A stretch of DNA of 64,000 bases from Kribbella catacumbae DSM 19601 (GCF_000372465.1 NZ_AQUZ01000030.1:42032-106031); one strand, 5' to 3'. Positions 51,567 to 60,698 are shown, counted from the first letter of the stretch. The notes: generated by a model from the sequence alone, not told the origin. Numbers and translations: made by a program.

Positions 51567-52691
51567 GTGACCAGCGACATTGTGATCCCCGCAGAGCTCA
51601 AGCCCGCCGATGGCCGGTTCGGTGCCGGTCCGTCGAAGGTGCGCCCGGAGGCCGTCGCGGCCCTGGCCACCGAAGGCGTCAAGCTGCTCGGCACCTCGCA
51701 CCGCCAGGCCCCGGTGAGGAACCTGGTGGCTCGCGTCCAGCAGGGCGTCTCCGACCTCTTCCAGCTTCCCGACGGCTACCAGGTCGTGCTCGGTAACGGC
51801 GGCTCGACCGCGTTCTGGGACATCGCCACCTTCGGCCTGATCCGGGAGAAGAGCCAGCACCTGAGCTTCGGTGAGTTCTCGTCGAAGTTCGCCAAGGCCG
51901 CCCAGCTGGCACCGCACCTCGGCGAGCCGACCGTGATCAAGGCCGACCCGGGCACCCGCCCGGCCGCGGTCGCCGAGGTCGGCGTGGACCTGTACGCGTG
52001 GCCGCACAACGAGACCTCGACCGGTGTGATGGCGCCGATCAAGCGGGTCGAGGGCGCCGATGAGGGTGCGCTGGTCGCGATCGACGCCACCTCCGGCGCC
52101 GGTGGCCTGCCGGTCGACCTCAACGAGGTCGATGTCTACTACTTCGCGCCGCAGAAGTGCTTCGCCTCGGACGGCGGCCTGTGGATCGCGCTGCTGTCCC
52201 CGGCCGCGCTGGCCCGGGTCGAGGAGATCACCGCCTCCGGCCGGTGGATCCCCGCCTTCCTGGATCTGGCCACGGCGATCGACAACTCCAGCAAGAACCA
52301 GACGTACAACACGCCGTCGCTGGCGACGCTGTTCCTGATGGCCGAGCAGACCGACTGGATCAACAGCCAGGGCGGCCTGGACTGGAGCGTCGGGCGCACG
52401 ACCGACTCCAGCAACCGGCTCTACACCTGGGCCGAGAAGTCCGACTACGCGACGCCGTACGTCGAGGACGCGGACGCCCGGTCGCTGGTGATCGGCACCA
52501 TCGACCTGGACGACTCGATCGACGCGGCGGCGGTCGCCAAGGTGCTGCGCGCCAACGGCATCGTCGACACCGAGCCGTACCGCAAGCTGGGCCGCAACCA
52601 GCTCCGGGTCGCGATGTTCCCGGCGGTCGACCCCGACGACGTCGAGAAGCTCACCCAGGCGATCGACTACACGGTCGAGAAGCTGCGCTGA
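51567..52691 (+). CDS. serC: Phosphoserine transaminase (actinobacterial type)
   Basis: A 374-residue PLP enzyme of the SerC subtype found in actinobacteria: KPADGRFGAGPSKVRPEAV at the start, LGTSHRQAPVRNLV, AWPHNETSTGV and the PLP-lysine region DVYYFAPQKCFASDGGLWIALL. It converts 3-phosphohydroxypyruvate and glutamate to phosphoserine in serine synthesis. GTG 51567 follows AAGGGA. It is probably monocistronic, converging with a secreted-protein gene 9 nt away. Confidence 0.94.
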   Translation: MTSDIVIPAELKPADGRFGAGPSKVRPEAVAALATEGVKLLGTSHRQAPVRNLVARVQQGVSDLFQLPDGYQVVLGNGGSTAFWDIATFGLIREKSQHLSFGEFSSKFAKAAQLAPHLGEPTVIKADPGTRPAAVAEVGVDLYAWPHNETSTGVMAPIKRVEGADEGALVAIDATSGAGGLPVDLNEVDVYYFAPQKCFASDGGLWIALLSPAALARVEEITASGRWIPAFLDLATAIDNSSKNQTYNTPSLATLFLMAEQTDWINSQGGLDWSVGRTTDSSNRLYTWAEKSDYATPYVEDADARSLVIGTIDLDDSIDAAAVAKVLRANGIVDTEPYRKLGRNQLRVAMFPAVDPDDVEKLTQAIDYTVEKLR

Positions 52692-52700
52692 GGCCTGCTG

Positions 52701-53810
52701 TCAGACGTTGGAGCGGCGGCGGCCGTGGGGGTTGGGCGGGGGCTGGCCGGTCAGGCGGGCGTTCTCGGCCATTCGGTCGAGGCGTTCGCGGCGGCCGGCC
52801 GGGAACGTGACGAAGGTGATGATGAGCGCCAGCAAGGCGGCGCCAACGATGATCCAGCGCAGGCTGTGGTTCTTCTTCGGCTCGGTCGAACTACCGGTCG
52901 CGGCCGGCTTCGGCGTCGCCGCCGGCGTCGAGGCCTTCGGCGGCTTCGCGACCGCCTTCTTGCCCGGCGGCGCCATCTGGTAGACGGGCGAGTTCTTGCC
53001 CTCGCTGCCGACCAGGATGTCGGTACCCGCCGGCCCCACCGCGACCGATTCGCCCTGCGCGACCGGAGTACCGGTCCGGGCCACCAGCGTCGGGGTCTCG
53101 CCCCACGTCACGGTGGCGACGTCGATGTAGGTCCGCAGTACGACGGTCTTGCCGTCCGGCATGAAGGTCCCGTCCGTCACGCCGTACGGCGAGGACGGGG
53201 CGTCAGCGAGCTTGGTCAGCTTGTTGGTGCCCTCCCGGGACGCGGACTCGGGCGCCGCGTAGAAGGCGCCCGGCTTCGACTTCACCTTCGTGACGAAGTA
53301 CAGCCGGTTGGTCTGCGGCTCGATCAGCAGCGTCTCGGCGTCGTGGGCACCGTCGGGATACTCGAAGTCGTACCGGTGGAACTTGACGTTCTCCTCGTCC
53401 TCGAGCTGGGCCGGCTCGGGGATGGTGTAGACCTCGATCATGTCGCGGTTGCGGGTGTTGTCGCCGATGTCGGCGATGTAGATGGTCCCTTCGGAGTCCA
53501 CCCCGATCGCCTCGACGTCCTTGACCGGCGCCTTGAACTTGAGCTGGACCCGCACCTTGCCGGTGGCGTCGACACCGAACACCCGGGCCGTGTCACCGGA
53601 GTCGTTCACCGTCCACCAGATGCCGTCGTACTTCCTGCTCTTGGCCAGCCCCGAGGACTCGTCCACGCGCGGGTCATCGATCGAGAACAGCTTCTTCGGC
53701 GCTCCCGGCGTCGGATCCGCTGCCGTGGCCGGACCGGCCGGGACCGCGGCTCCGGCCAGGCTCAGTAGGGTCACGGCAGTCAGGGTCAGGGCATTGCGCA
53801 ACAAGCTCAA
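52701..53810 (-). CDS. Secreted, C-terminally membrane-anchored beta-propeller-like protein
   Basis: A 369-residue protein with a signal peptide (cleavage after GPATAA near residue 31) and a propeller-like body with SSGLAKSRKYDGIWWTVNDSGDTARVFGVD, DVEAIGVDSEGTIYIADIGDNTRNRD and PDGAHDAETLLIEPQT. These Asp-rich loops resemble Ca2+-binding propellers. A Pro/Ala/Lys-rich linker (about 285-315), one membrane helix (about 320-340) and a basic cytosolic tail follow. No LPxTG motif. Function unknown. Its ATG overlaps the stop of the methyltransferase gene upstream. Confidence 0.75.
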   Translation of the reverse strand: MSLLRNALTLTAVTLLSLAGAAVPAGPATAADPTPGAPKKLFSIDDPRVDESSGLAKSRKYDGIWWTVNDSGDTARVFGVDATGKVRVQLKFKAPVKDVEAIGVDSEGTIYIADIGDNTRNRDMIEVYTIPEPAQLEDEENVKFHRYDFEYPDGAHDAETLLIEPQTNRLYFVTKVKSKPGAFYAAPESASREGTNKLTKLADAPSSPYGVTDGTFMPDGKTVVLRTYIDVATVTWGETPTLVARTGTPVAQGESVAVGPAGTDILVGSEGKNSPVYQMAPPGKKAVAKPPKASTPAATPKPAATGSSTEPKKNHSLRWIIVGAALLALIITFVTFPAGRRERLDRMAENARLTGQPPPNPHGRRRSNV

Positions 53811-55027
53811 AGCACCGCCTCGCGGTCGGGGGCAAGAACCAGCGTCGCCAGGCGTGGCTCAACCTGCCACTCCCTGGTCATCGCCTCGTACTCCGACCGC
53901 ACCTCCGGGCCGGCCGTCGCCCCCGTCCGGGCAGCACGGAGCAGCAGATTGCGCGGCGTGTGCTCACTGTCCACGAACTGCACCACCTCTACCCGGTATC
54001 CGACCTGTCGCAGCACCGCCGCCCTGAGTGAATCCGTCAGAACGTCGGCGAACCGCTCACGAACGATGCCATATCTTGTGAGAAGTGCATAAGGCGCCGG
54101 TGGTTCGACGCTCTTGAGTTGTTTTTGGATGTCGTGATGGCAGCAAGGTGCCGCGAGGATCAGCGGCGCCTCCCAGCCGACCGCCCGGGCCAGCGCGTCG
54201 TCGGTCGCCGTGTCGCAGGCGTGCAGCGCGAGTACGACGTCCGGCTGGGTGTCGAGCTGCGCGTCGGCGATGGTCGCGTCGACGAACCGCAGGTGGTCCT
54301 GCCAGCCCAGCGACGCCACCCGCTTGGTGTTGCGCTCGCGGGCCTGCGGGTTGTGGTCGATACCGGTCATCCGCACGTCATGCCCGGCCGCGCTCAGCAG
54401 GTGATACGCGGCCAGCGTGAGATAGGCATTCCCACACCCGAGGTCGACCACCTGCAGCGGCCGCCCGGACTTGATCCGCCCCGCCGCCAGTGCCTCTTCC
54501 AGAGCCGGCTCCAGTAGCTTGCAGAACTCCTCGATCTGCTTGTACTTCGACTGCCGCGACGGCTTGACCCGGCCCTGGTGGTCGCTGATCCCGAGCTCGA
54601 CCAGGAACGGCGCGGCCGGATCGAGCACCCGCTGCTTCACCCGGTCGTGCGCAGTCTCCTGCTCGCGGCTGTCCGCTTGGCGGTGCAGCAGCGACTTGCC
54701 CTTCTTGGTGTACCGCATCCGCAAGGTCTCGGTCGTCGTCTCCACATGCCAATTCCCGTACGGCACGTGGAGCAACTCGTCGACCACCGGCCCGGCGTCC
54801 GCAGCCGCCACGTTGCGGGTGTGAGCCTGCCGCTCGTCGAACTCGCTCACCTGCAGATGCCGGACGCCTTTCAGATCGACATACCGCAGCTCGACCCGCT
54901 GATACTCCGGCGCCTCCGCCCCGCGCCGCCGCCCAGACCCGACCGCCCGCACCAGCCCATCAGCCTCCAGCAGCACAGCCCGAACCACAGCCCGCGCCTG
55001 CTCATCAGCTTCCTGCTCACCCTGCAT
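53807..55027 (-). CDS. SAM-dependent methyltransferase, METTL25/GSTCD-like
   Basis: A 406-residue protein. The Rossmann domain has motif I LQVVDLGCGNAYLTLAAYHLL (about 195-215), GIDHNPQARERN, DVVLALHACDTATDDALARAV and APCCHHDIQKQL. The APCCH motif and the preceding HACD are typical of the METTL25/GSTCD type, whose members methylate RNA or protein. The N-terminal 150 residues are a distinct domain. Substrate not known. Confidence 0.8.
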   Translation of the reverse strand: MQGEQEADEQARAVVRAVLLEADGLVRAVGSGRRRGAEAPEYQRVELRYVDLKGVRHLQVSEFDERQAHTRNVAAADAGPVVDELLHVPYGNWHVETTTETLRMRYTKKGKSLLHRQADSREQETAHDRVKQRVLDPAAPFLVELGISDHQGRVKPSRQSKYKQIEEFCKLLEPALEEALAAGRIKSGRPLQVVDLGCGNAYLTLAAYHLLSAAGHDVRMTGIDHNPQARERNTKRVASLGWQDHLRFVDATIADAQLDTQPDVVLALHACDTATDDALARAVGWEAPLILAAPCCHHDIQKQLKSVEPPAPYALLTRYGIVRERFADVLTDSLRAAVLRQVGYRVEVVQFVDSEHTPRNLLLRAARTGATAGPEVRSEYEAMTREWQVEPRLATLVLAPDREAVL

Positions 55028-55078
55028 CGCGCCATTGTCCCCGACCCCCGCACGAGATCACAAAACGGTCTCGCCGGG

Positions 55079-55444
55079 CTATCTGAGTTTTTCTTCTTCG
55101 GTGAGGAGGTTGAGGGCTCGGAGGCGGGTTTCGATGCCGCCTGGCTGGCGGCCGAGGGCTTGGACCAGTTCGTCTCGGCCGGCGCCTTTGTGGAAGAGGT
55201 CGGTGAGGGTCTCCTCCTGTTCGGTGGTCCAGCTGCGGTAGGCGTTGGGGTAGGTCTTGCGGGCTTCTTCGATCCGGCGGCCGAACGAGCGGGCGGCGGG
55301 GAGTTCGAGCGCGCGGATGCGGACCTGGCGGTGACGGCCGACCTCTTCGCCGTCGCGCCAGAACACGATGACGCCTTCGTCGAACGTCATCAGGTCGGAC
55401 GGGACGTCGCAGTAGTCGGCGTCCTCGAGCATCACCCGGACCAT
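55079..55444 (-). CDS. Hypothetical protein with a C-terminal Myb/SANT-like helical segment
   Basis: A 121-residue protein, MVRVMLEDADYCDVPSDLMTFDEGVIVFWRDGEEVGRHR at the start. The C-terminus YRSWTTEQEETLTDLFHKGAGRDELVQALGRQPGGIETRLRAL has the spaced Trp and helix pattern of a SANT/Myb-like or HTH DNA-binding motif. AAGGAG precedes ATG 55444. Function unknown; a small nucleic-acid-binding protein is a guess. Confidence 0.62.
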   Translation of the reverse strand: MVRVMLEDADYCDVPSDLMTFDEGVIVFWRDGEEVGRHRQVRIRALELPAARSFGRRIEEARKTYPNAYRSWTTEQEETLTDLFHKGAGRDELVQALGRQPGGIETRLRALNLLTEEEKLR

Positions 55445-55532
55445 GGTCAATCTCCTTAGTGTCGGCGGGCCGCCCGGCCACTGCAGCCGCGTCCGTGCCC
55501 TCACCAGAGAAGATGCCGTGAACCACCGCCAA

Positions 55533-56476
55533 TCAGCCGACCGATTTCGCAGCCTGTGGAAAACCCTGCCGCTGCAACCGCTCGGCTTCAGCGCCGAGCA
55601 GGCCCAGCAGCACCAGGTCGAGCGTCATCCCGCCGACAGCCGCAATCCACCTCGCACCGTGAACGTTGCCGACAACAGACTCCCGGCAGCCACCCCCAGT
55701 ACCGGCAGATCCGTCAGCAGCCGCCCCTCATCCAACCGGATCCCAGCCGCGATCGCAGGCGCACCAAGTGCCTGCACCGCCAGTACTCCGACCGCCACGG
55801 CCGGAGCGAGCGGATGCGTCGCCAACCGATCGAATCCCCGCCGCATCGCCCGCCACGCGGCATCCACCGGCGCGATGAGCTCCACCTCATCCGATGGGCA
55901 GGCGGCGAGCAGCGCACGAGCCTCCGGCCGCCCGACGACATCCTGACCCACCGCCCGGAGCTGCTCGGACGCCTGAGCCCGCCGGCGCCGGGACATCCCA
56001 CCGGCGACCCCCTCGACCGCGTGGTCGACCACGTTGGCCAACTGCTCCCGCTCGTCCATCGGCCGCCGGTTGTTGACGAACCGGGAGCCGAGCACGATCA
56101 GCACGAACACGACGTACACGATCGCCGCGGTCGGTTGGTAGAAGTAGTTGTTGTCCGAGGTGACGAACTTGCCGACCTCGTCGATGAACAGCCCGAAGCC
56201 GACGCCGCCCACCAGCGCCGCGGCCGGCCGCACCACCGGGCCGACGTACGAGAGCAGCAGGTAGATCGCCAGCAGCATCAGCAGGCCGCCGGGCAGGACA
56301 TGGGCGATGTGCAGGCCCTTGCCGCCGATCTGCGGATAGCCGCTGAGCCCGAGGATCAGCCGGGTGATCAGGACGGTCGAGACGCCCGACACCACGAAGG
56401 TGGTCAGGTGCTCCCCGGTCCGGACGTTGCGGACCAGCCCGGCGCGCATCAAGTACGGCGACCGGGGGCTGTTCAT
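55533..56476 (-). pseudogene. Multi-pass membrane protein with a probable C-terminal frameshift
   Basis: From ATG 56476 the frame gives four to six hydrophobic segments (HVLPGGLLMLLAIYLLLSYVG, YVVFVLIVLGSRFV, AVAVGVLAVQALG) and stops at 55625 after 283 residues. Near 55650 a different frame continues with membrane-like sequence ARWIAAVGGMTLDLVLLG and EAERLQRQG to a stop at 55533. The in-frame tail RGGLRLSAG is not protein-like. A single-base indel is the simplest explanation. Whether it is real or a sequencing error cannot be told here. No family recognised. Confidence 0.6.
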
Positions 56477-56559
56477 CGAACCAGCGCCGCGATCACCACG
56501 ATCGCGACTAGCGCCGCTAGTACGAGCGAGGTGACGAGCCGTCGGGTCCGGGGGTCCAC
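56473..56559 (-). CDS. 28-residue single-helix membrane peptide
   Basis: GTG 56559 opens a 28-codon ORF reading MDPRTRRLVTSLVLAALVAI and then VVIAALVR: a basic N-terminus and one membrane helix. Its TGA overlaps the ATG of the multi-pass membrane-protein gene (ATGA), a typical coupling. Its 5' end overlaps the 3' end of the acyltransferase gene by 43 nt. It is too short to classify; a small membrane partner or coupling ORF is likely. Confidence 0.5.
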   Translation of the reverse strand: MDPRTRRLVTSLVLAALVAIVVIAALVR

Positions 56560-58136
56560 CGGCCCAGGTTAATGGACGCTACTGCGATCAGTGGCTCCGG
56601 GCGGTGGACGCCGCGGGGGTGGTAGCCGAGGACGTCGGAGAAGCCGAGGTAGTCGGTCAGTAGCCAGATGATCGCCAGCCACATCTCAGTTCCTTGCAGG
56701 CCGGGGATCGCGCGGTCGTCGGTGCCGTCGGGCGCGAACGCGAAGCCGGCGCCGTCGACCCAGCGGTCGAGGATGGCGTCGAGCATCCGCTCTGCCCAGC
56801 GACGGCCCTCGACGCGACCGAAGCCGGTTTGCTTTCCGGCCAGCCAGAGCGGGTGGATGACGTCGAGAACGTTACAGGCGTTGAAGCCGTCGCCGGTGAA
56901 GACGCGATGATCCTGGGAGTGGGACAGCAGCGTACGGATCGCGGCTTCTGGGTAAGGCAGCGGGAGCCCGTACTGCGCGTAGGTGCCGCGCGTCAGGCGG
57001 TAGAACCCGTTGACGACTTGGAGCCAGCCGTCGTCGGGGTGCGGCGTACCCCACATGCCGGTCTCCGGATCGGCGCGGGCGGTCAGCCATCCCATCAGCG
57101 GGAAGAGCTGGCTGGAATCGCCGTGATCCTTGAGGTTTCGGGCGATCGCGGTACCGACGGAGTCGATCCCCGCACCCGCACTCCAGGCATTTCTTGCCCA
57201 CGGCAACTTGTCGAACTGCTCCGTGCTCAGGTCGAGAGGAATTGGATGCTCGAAGCCACTACCCAGCAACTGAAGCGCATAGCCGGCGCAGAGCACGTGA
57301 TAGCTCGCCGGCCCTTCGAGAACAGCCAACTCGGCCCCGCGCAACCGGCGTACCAGGTCAGCCGTCGAGTGCCCCGCCGGAGCACGCCGAAGAAGCAGAT
57401 CGGACAATTCGATCGCATCACACCACGGCCGGATCGCAGGCTCACCCCCAGGCCGATCCAGAAACTGCTCTCCGTCAAAGCACCTGCTCAGGAGCTCATC
57501 CGCCTGCTCCCGGGCGCGCCCCGCAAGTGCGGCAGCCCGACCAGCCAGGTCCGACTTCGACGACGCCTCCCGGCGGTCGCGGAGTTTGCGGGCTGGGTTT
57601 CCTGCTACGACGGACCATTCGTCGACGTTCTTGGTGACGACCGCGCCCGCACCGACAATGCTGTGAGAGCCGATCGTGACGCCGTCCAGGATCAGGACGT
57701 TGGAGCCGATCCAGACGTCGTCGCCGACCGTGATACCCCGGGAGGTGTGGGGTTGGCGGAAGATCGGCTGGTCCGGGGCGGTGCCGTGGTTGAAGGCGAG
57801 CAGTGAGGCGTGCGCGCCGATCCGGACTCCGTCACCAAGCGTGATCTTGCCGCGCACCACAGTGAACGGGTTGATCGTCGAGTCCGCGCCGATGCTTACC
57901 TCGCCGGTCACGTAGGCGTGCGCCGCGATATACGACCGCTCCCCCATCCGCAGTTCACCACAGAACACCGCCGCGCTCTCCGCGATGTACGCATCCGCCG
58001 CGAGCGACGTCGTACCGGTCAACGAGCGCTGGCGCTCCGCCTGCCGTTCGCGCTCTTCTGCCGACGCACCCCCGGCGTACTCCCAAGGCAGGAAGTCGAG
58101 ACGGCGGACGGTGGCCGGCGATCCTGAGGAGGTCAT
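56517..58136 (-). CDS. Hexapeptide acyltransferase fused to an alpha/alpha-toroid-like domain
   Basis: A 539-residue protein. Residues about 40-190 are a left-handed beta-helix acetyltransferase with hexapeptide turns: VFCGELRMGERSYIAAHAYVTGEVSIGADSTINPF and ITVGDDVWIGSNVLILDGVTIGSHSIVGAGAVVTKNV, ending VAGNPARKLRDRR. This is the maltose/galactoside O-acetyltransferase type. Residues about 200-535 are helical with repeated Trp- and Gly-rich turns (LFPLMGWLTARADPETGMWG, GLQGTEMWLAIIWLLTDYLGF) like glycan-processing toroids. It is divergent from a LacI gene, implying sugar-linked control. Confidence 0.72.
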   Translation of the reverse strand: MTSSGSPATVRRLDFLPWEYAGGASAEERERQAERQRSLTGTTSLAADAYIAESAAVFCGELRMGERSYIAAHAYVTGEVSIGADSTINPFTVVRGKITLGDGVRIGAHASLLAFNHGTAPDQPIFRQPHTSRGITVGDDVWIGSNVLILDGVTIGSHSIVGAGAVVTKNVDEWSVVAGNPARKLRDRREASSKSDLAGRAAALAGRAREQADELLSRCFDGEQFLDRPGGEPAIRPWCDAIELSDLLLRRAPAGHSTADLVRRLRGAELAVLEGPASYHVLCAGYALQLLGSGFEHPIPLDLSTEQFDKLPWARNAWSAGAGIDSVGTAIARNLKDHGDSSQLFPLMGWLTARADPETGMWGTPHPDDGWLQVVNGFYRLTRGTYAQYGLPLPYPEAAIRTLLSHSQDHRVFTGDGFNACNVLDVIHPLWLAGKQTGFGRVEGRRWAERMLDAILDRWVDGAGFAFAPDGTDDRAIPGLQGTEMWLAIIWLLTDYLGFSDVLGYHPRGVHRPEPLIAVASINLGRWTPGPDGSSPRSY

Positions 58137-58165
58137 GGGATAACGCTATCCACCACTGACCGCTG

Positions 58166-58175
58166 CTAACGTTCG
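58166..58175. promoter_or_regulatory. Partial AACGTT dyad, possible LacI operator
   Basis: CTAACGTTCG is symmetric at 8 of 10 positions around AACGTT, the same core as the dyad at 19581. It sits 5 nt before the LacI gene and 30 nt from the divergent acyltransferase start, where a repressor could block both promoters. Confidence 0.35.
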
Positions 58176-58179
58176 GCCC

Positions 58180-59202
58180 ATGCGGGGACAGCGTGTCACG
58201 ATCAGCGACCTGGCTCGCCGGTTGGACATCTCCAAGGCGTCGGTCTCCTACGCACTGAACGGCCGGTCGGGCGTCAGCGAGGAGACGCGGCAACGCGTGC
58301 TCAGCCTGGCCGCCGAACTCGGGTTCCACCCGAACTCCGCCGCCGTCGCGCTGTCCGCGAGCCGGACCCGGACGATCGGCATCGTGATCGCCCGCGACCC
58401 GGAGCTGATCTCGACCGAGGCGTTCTACATGCGCACCCTGGTCGGCATCGAGCAGTACCTGAACGAGGTCGACTCGTCGCTACTGCTCCGGCTCACCGGC
58501 GAGCAAGGCCAAGACCTCGACGTACTGCGTCGCTGGAGCCAGCAGGGCCGGGTGGACGGGTTCATCCTGTTCGACGAGCACAACGACGACCCCCGGATCC
58601 CGCTGCTCAAGGAACTCGGCGTCCCCTGCGTGGTGGTCAGCTCCAACGCGCCGGACGACGGCGTCGGGCGGCTGATCAGTTCGCCGGAACAGACCGTCAC
58701 GCTGCTGCTCGACCACCTGGCCGAGCTGGGACACGAGAACATCGTTCACGTCAGCGGGCCGTTCACCTTCGTGCACGAGCAACTGCGGGTCCGGCTGCTG
58801 CGGGAGCAGGCCGAGCAGCGCGGCATCCGGGTGACCCACTTCGAGGGCAGCTACCGGTACGAGGACGGCGCGGCGATGACCAGGAAGGCACTCGCGAGCA
58901 AGAACCGGCCGACCGCACTCGTACTGGGCAACGACCTGATGGCCGTCGCTGCCTTGCGGGTAGCCGTGGAGCTCGGCACCGGAGTACCGGATGAGCTGTC
59001 GATCCTTGCCTGGGACGACTCACCACTGTGCGAACTGGCACTGCCCGGGATCACCGCGATCGACCAGCAGACGATGGAACGCGGCCGGATGGCGGCTGAT
59101 CTGCTCTTCCGGATCGCGGCGGGCGAGTCTGGGCTGCACTGGGAGACGCCGGCCGGAGTACTGCGCGCGCGGGACTCGACGGCGCAGGTCACGGTGAAGT
59201 AA
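58180..59202 (+). CDS. LacI family transcriptional regulator
   Basis: A 340-residue LacI/GalR repressor: HTH RVTISDLARRLDISKASVSYALNGRSGVSEETRQRVL, hinge FHPNSAAVALSASRTRTIGIV, sugar-binding core with GNDLMAVAALRVAVELG and ILAWDDSPLCELALPGITAIDQ. It is full length and looks intact. Directly after its stop comes the 5'-truncated remnant of a sugar ABC binding-protein gene, so it probably once regulated that transporter. It may also control the divergent acyltransferase fusion. Confidence 0.92.
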   Translation: MRGQRVTISDLARRLDISKASVSYALNGRSGVSEETRQRVLSLAAELGFHPNSAAVALSASRTRTIGIVIARDPELISTEAFYMRTLVGIEQYLNEVDSSLLLRLTGEQGQDLDVLRRWSQQGRVDGFILFDEHNDDPRIPLLKELGVPCVVVSSNAPDDGVGRLISSPEQTVTLLLDHLAELGHENIVHVSGPFTFVHEQLRVRLLREQAEQRGIRVTHFEGSYRYEDGAAMTRKALASKNRPTALVLGNDLMAVAALRVAVELGTGVPDELSILAWDDSPLCELALPGITAIDQQTMERGRMAADLLFRIAAGESGLHWETPAGVLRARDSTAQVTVK

Positions 59203-59216
59203 CGAAGCTGACCCCC

Positions 59217-60009
59217 GGTCCTGGAGAAGTTCACCAAGGACACCGGCATCAAGGTCAACCTCGAGGTGATCGGCTGGAACGACCTGCAGACCCGGATCCC
59301 GACCTCGGTCCCGCTCTGGGGAATGGCGCTGGCGGCCGGCAGCTACACCGAGAACGTGCACTTCGCGTTCATCAACGGCGCGCAGAACAAGGCGGACTGG
59401 TTCGACAAGGACGGCAGGGTGTCCTGCGGTACCTCGACCTGATGCAGGACAAGGTCGCCAACCCGTCGAACGCGCAGTACGACAACGGCACCAAGTCGGT
59501 GAACGACTTCGCGACCAAGAAGGTCGCGATGGTGATCAACCAGAACAACGCCGACTCCTCGATCGTCGCCAACGGGATGAAGGCCGGCGAGTACGGCGTC
59601 GTACCGTTCCCGGCTCCGGCCGGCGGCGAGCAGGTGGCCAGCCACGTGGCCGGTATCAACCTGTCGATCTTCAAGAACACCAAGAACAAGGACGCTGCGC
59701 TGAAGTTCGTCAAGTACATGACGGATGCGACCACCCAGACCACGCTGGGCAAGCCGTTCGCCTCGCTGCCGGTACTCAAGGATGCCAAGCCGGTCTTCAC
59801 CACGGACGCGGCCGAGGCAGCGATCTTCCATCTACAACACCAAGTCCAAGCCGCTGCCGCTGGTACCGGCCGAGGACCAGTTCGAGAGCACCGTCGGCAA
59901 GGCGATGAACGCCATGTTCGCCAAGATCGCGACCGGTGGCACGGTCAGCGCCGAGGAAGTGAAGGCGGCGCTCAAGACGGCTGAGGATCAAGTGGCGGCC
60001 AGCAGTTGA
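59217..60009 (+). pseudogene. Remnant of a sugar ABC transporter substrate-binding protein
   Basis: The signal peptide and N-terminal segment are missing. Homology begins mid-protein at VLEKFTKDTGIKVNLEVIGW, and RIPTSVPLWGMALAAGS joins regions that are normally far apart. A frame break occurs near 59425 before LRYLDLMQDKVANPSNAQYD. A second near 59828 is followed by YNTKSKPLPLVPAEDQFEST and a normal C-terminus. At least two deletions and two frameshifts make a pseudogene of the family 1 extracellular solute-binding type. Confidence 0.8.
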
Positions 60010-60619
60010 CCCGCACCACAACGGAGCACCGCCCGGGGCTGAGCCGCAAGCTTCCGTACTTGCTGCTCGCCCCGGCCGTGCTGCTGGAACTGCTGATCCA
60101 CATCGTCCCGATGCTGGTCGGGATCTGGATGAGCTTCGTCAAGCTGACCAAGTTCTTCATCGCGAACTGGTCGGCGCCGTGGGCGAAGGCCTGTTGAAGT
60201 CCTTCGGCATCACGATCGCCTTCTCGCACGCTGGCGATCTCCTGGTGTCTCGGGATGGCCGCCGCCGTCGCCCTGCAACCACCGTTCCGGGGGCGCAGCG
60301 TAGTACGGACGTTGTTCCTGGTGCCGTACGCACTGCCCGCGTACGCCGGCATCCTGACCTGGAACTTCATGCTCCAGCGCGACACCGGAGCGGTGAACCA
60401 CGTGCTGGTCGACAACCTCGGGCTCAGGCAGAGCATCCCCCGCGATGTCTACGAGGCGGCGTCGGTCGACGGCGCCGGATCGATCCGGCAGTGGCGCAAC
60501 ATCACCCTGCCGTCGCTGCGGCCGGTCAACCTGGTGCTCGTGCTGGTGTTGTTCCTGTGGACGTTCAGCGACTTCAACACGCCGTACGTGCTGTTCGGGA
60601 CCGGGCAGCCGCCCGCGGG
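60006..60619 (+). pseudogene. Remnant of a sugar ABC transporter permease
   Basis: A TTG start overlapping the binding-protein stop gives KLPYLLLAPAVLLELLIHIVP, the first helix of an MalF-type permease. The frame breaks after IANWSAPWAKAC. Homology resumes in another frame (RTLFLVPYALPAYAGILTW, NHVLVDNLGLRQ), then joins IPRDVYEAASVDGAGSIRQW across an apparent deletion. It ends after NTPYVLFGTGQPPAG, where it meets the truncated efeB on the other strand. Clearly non-functional. Confidence 0.8.
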
Positions 60620-60698
60620 TGCAGCCGGCAGGACGACCCGGGCCAGCGCTGGCCGCCCCCAGCAGACCGCGACGGGAGATTCCTCGCTGGTCGGTCAT
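60620..60698 (-). pseudogene. efeB: efeB N-terminal fragment (Dyp-type peroxidase, Tat signal only)
   Basis: The minus-strand frame starts MTDQRGISRRGLLGAASAG, a twin-arginine signal (RRGLLG) as in EfeB, with its ATG overlapping the efeO stop by 4 nt. Homology stops after about 25 residues, where the sequence switches to the sugar-permease remnant read on the other strand. The whole haem-peroxidase domain is gone. Confidence 0.65.
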
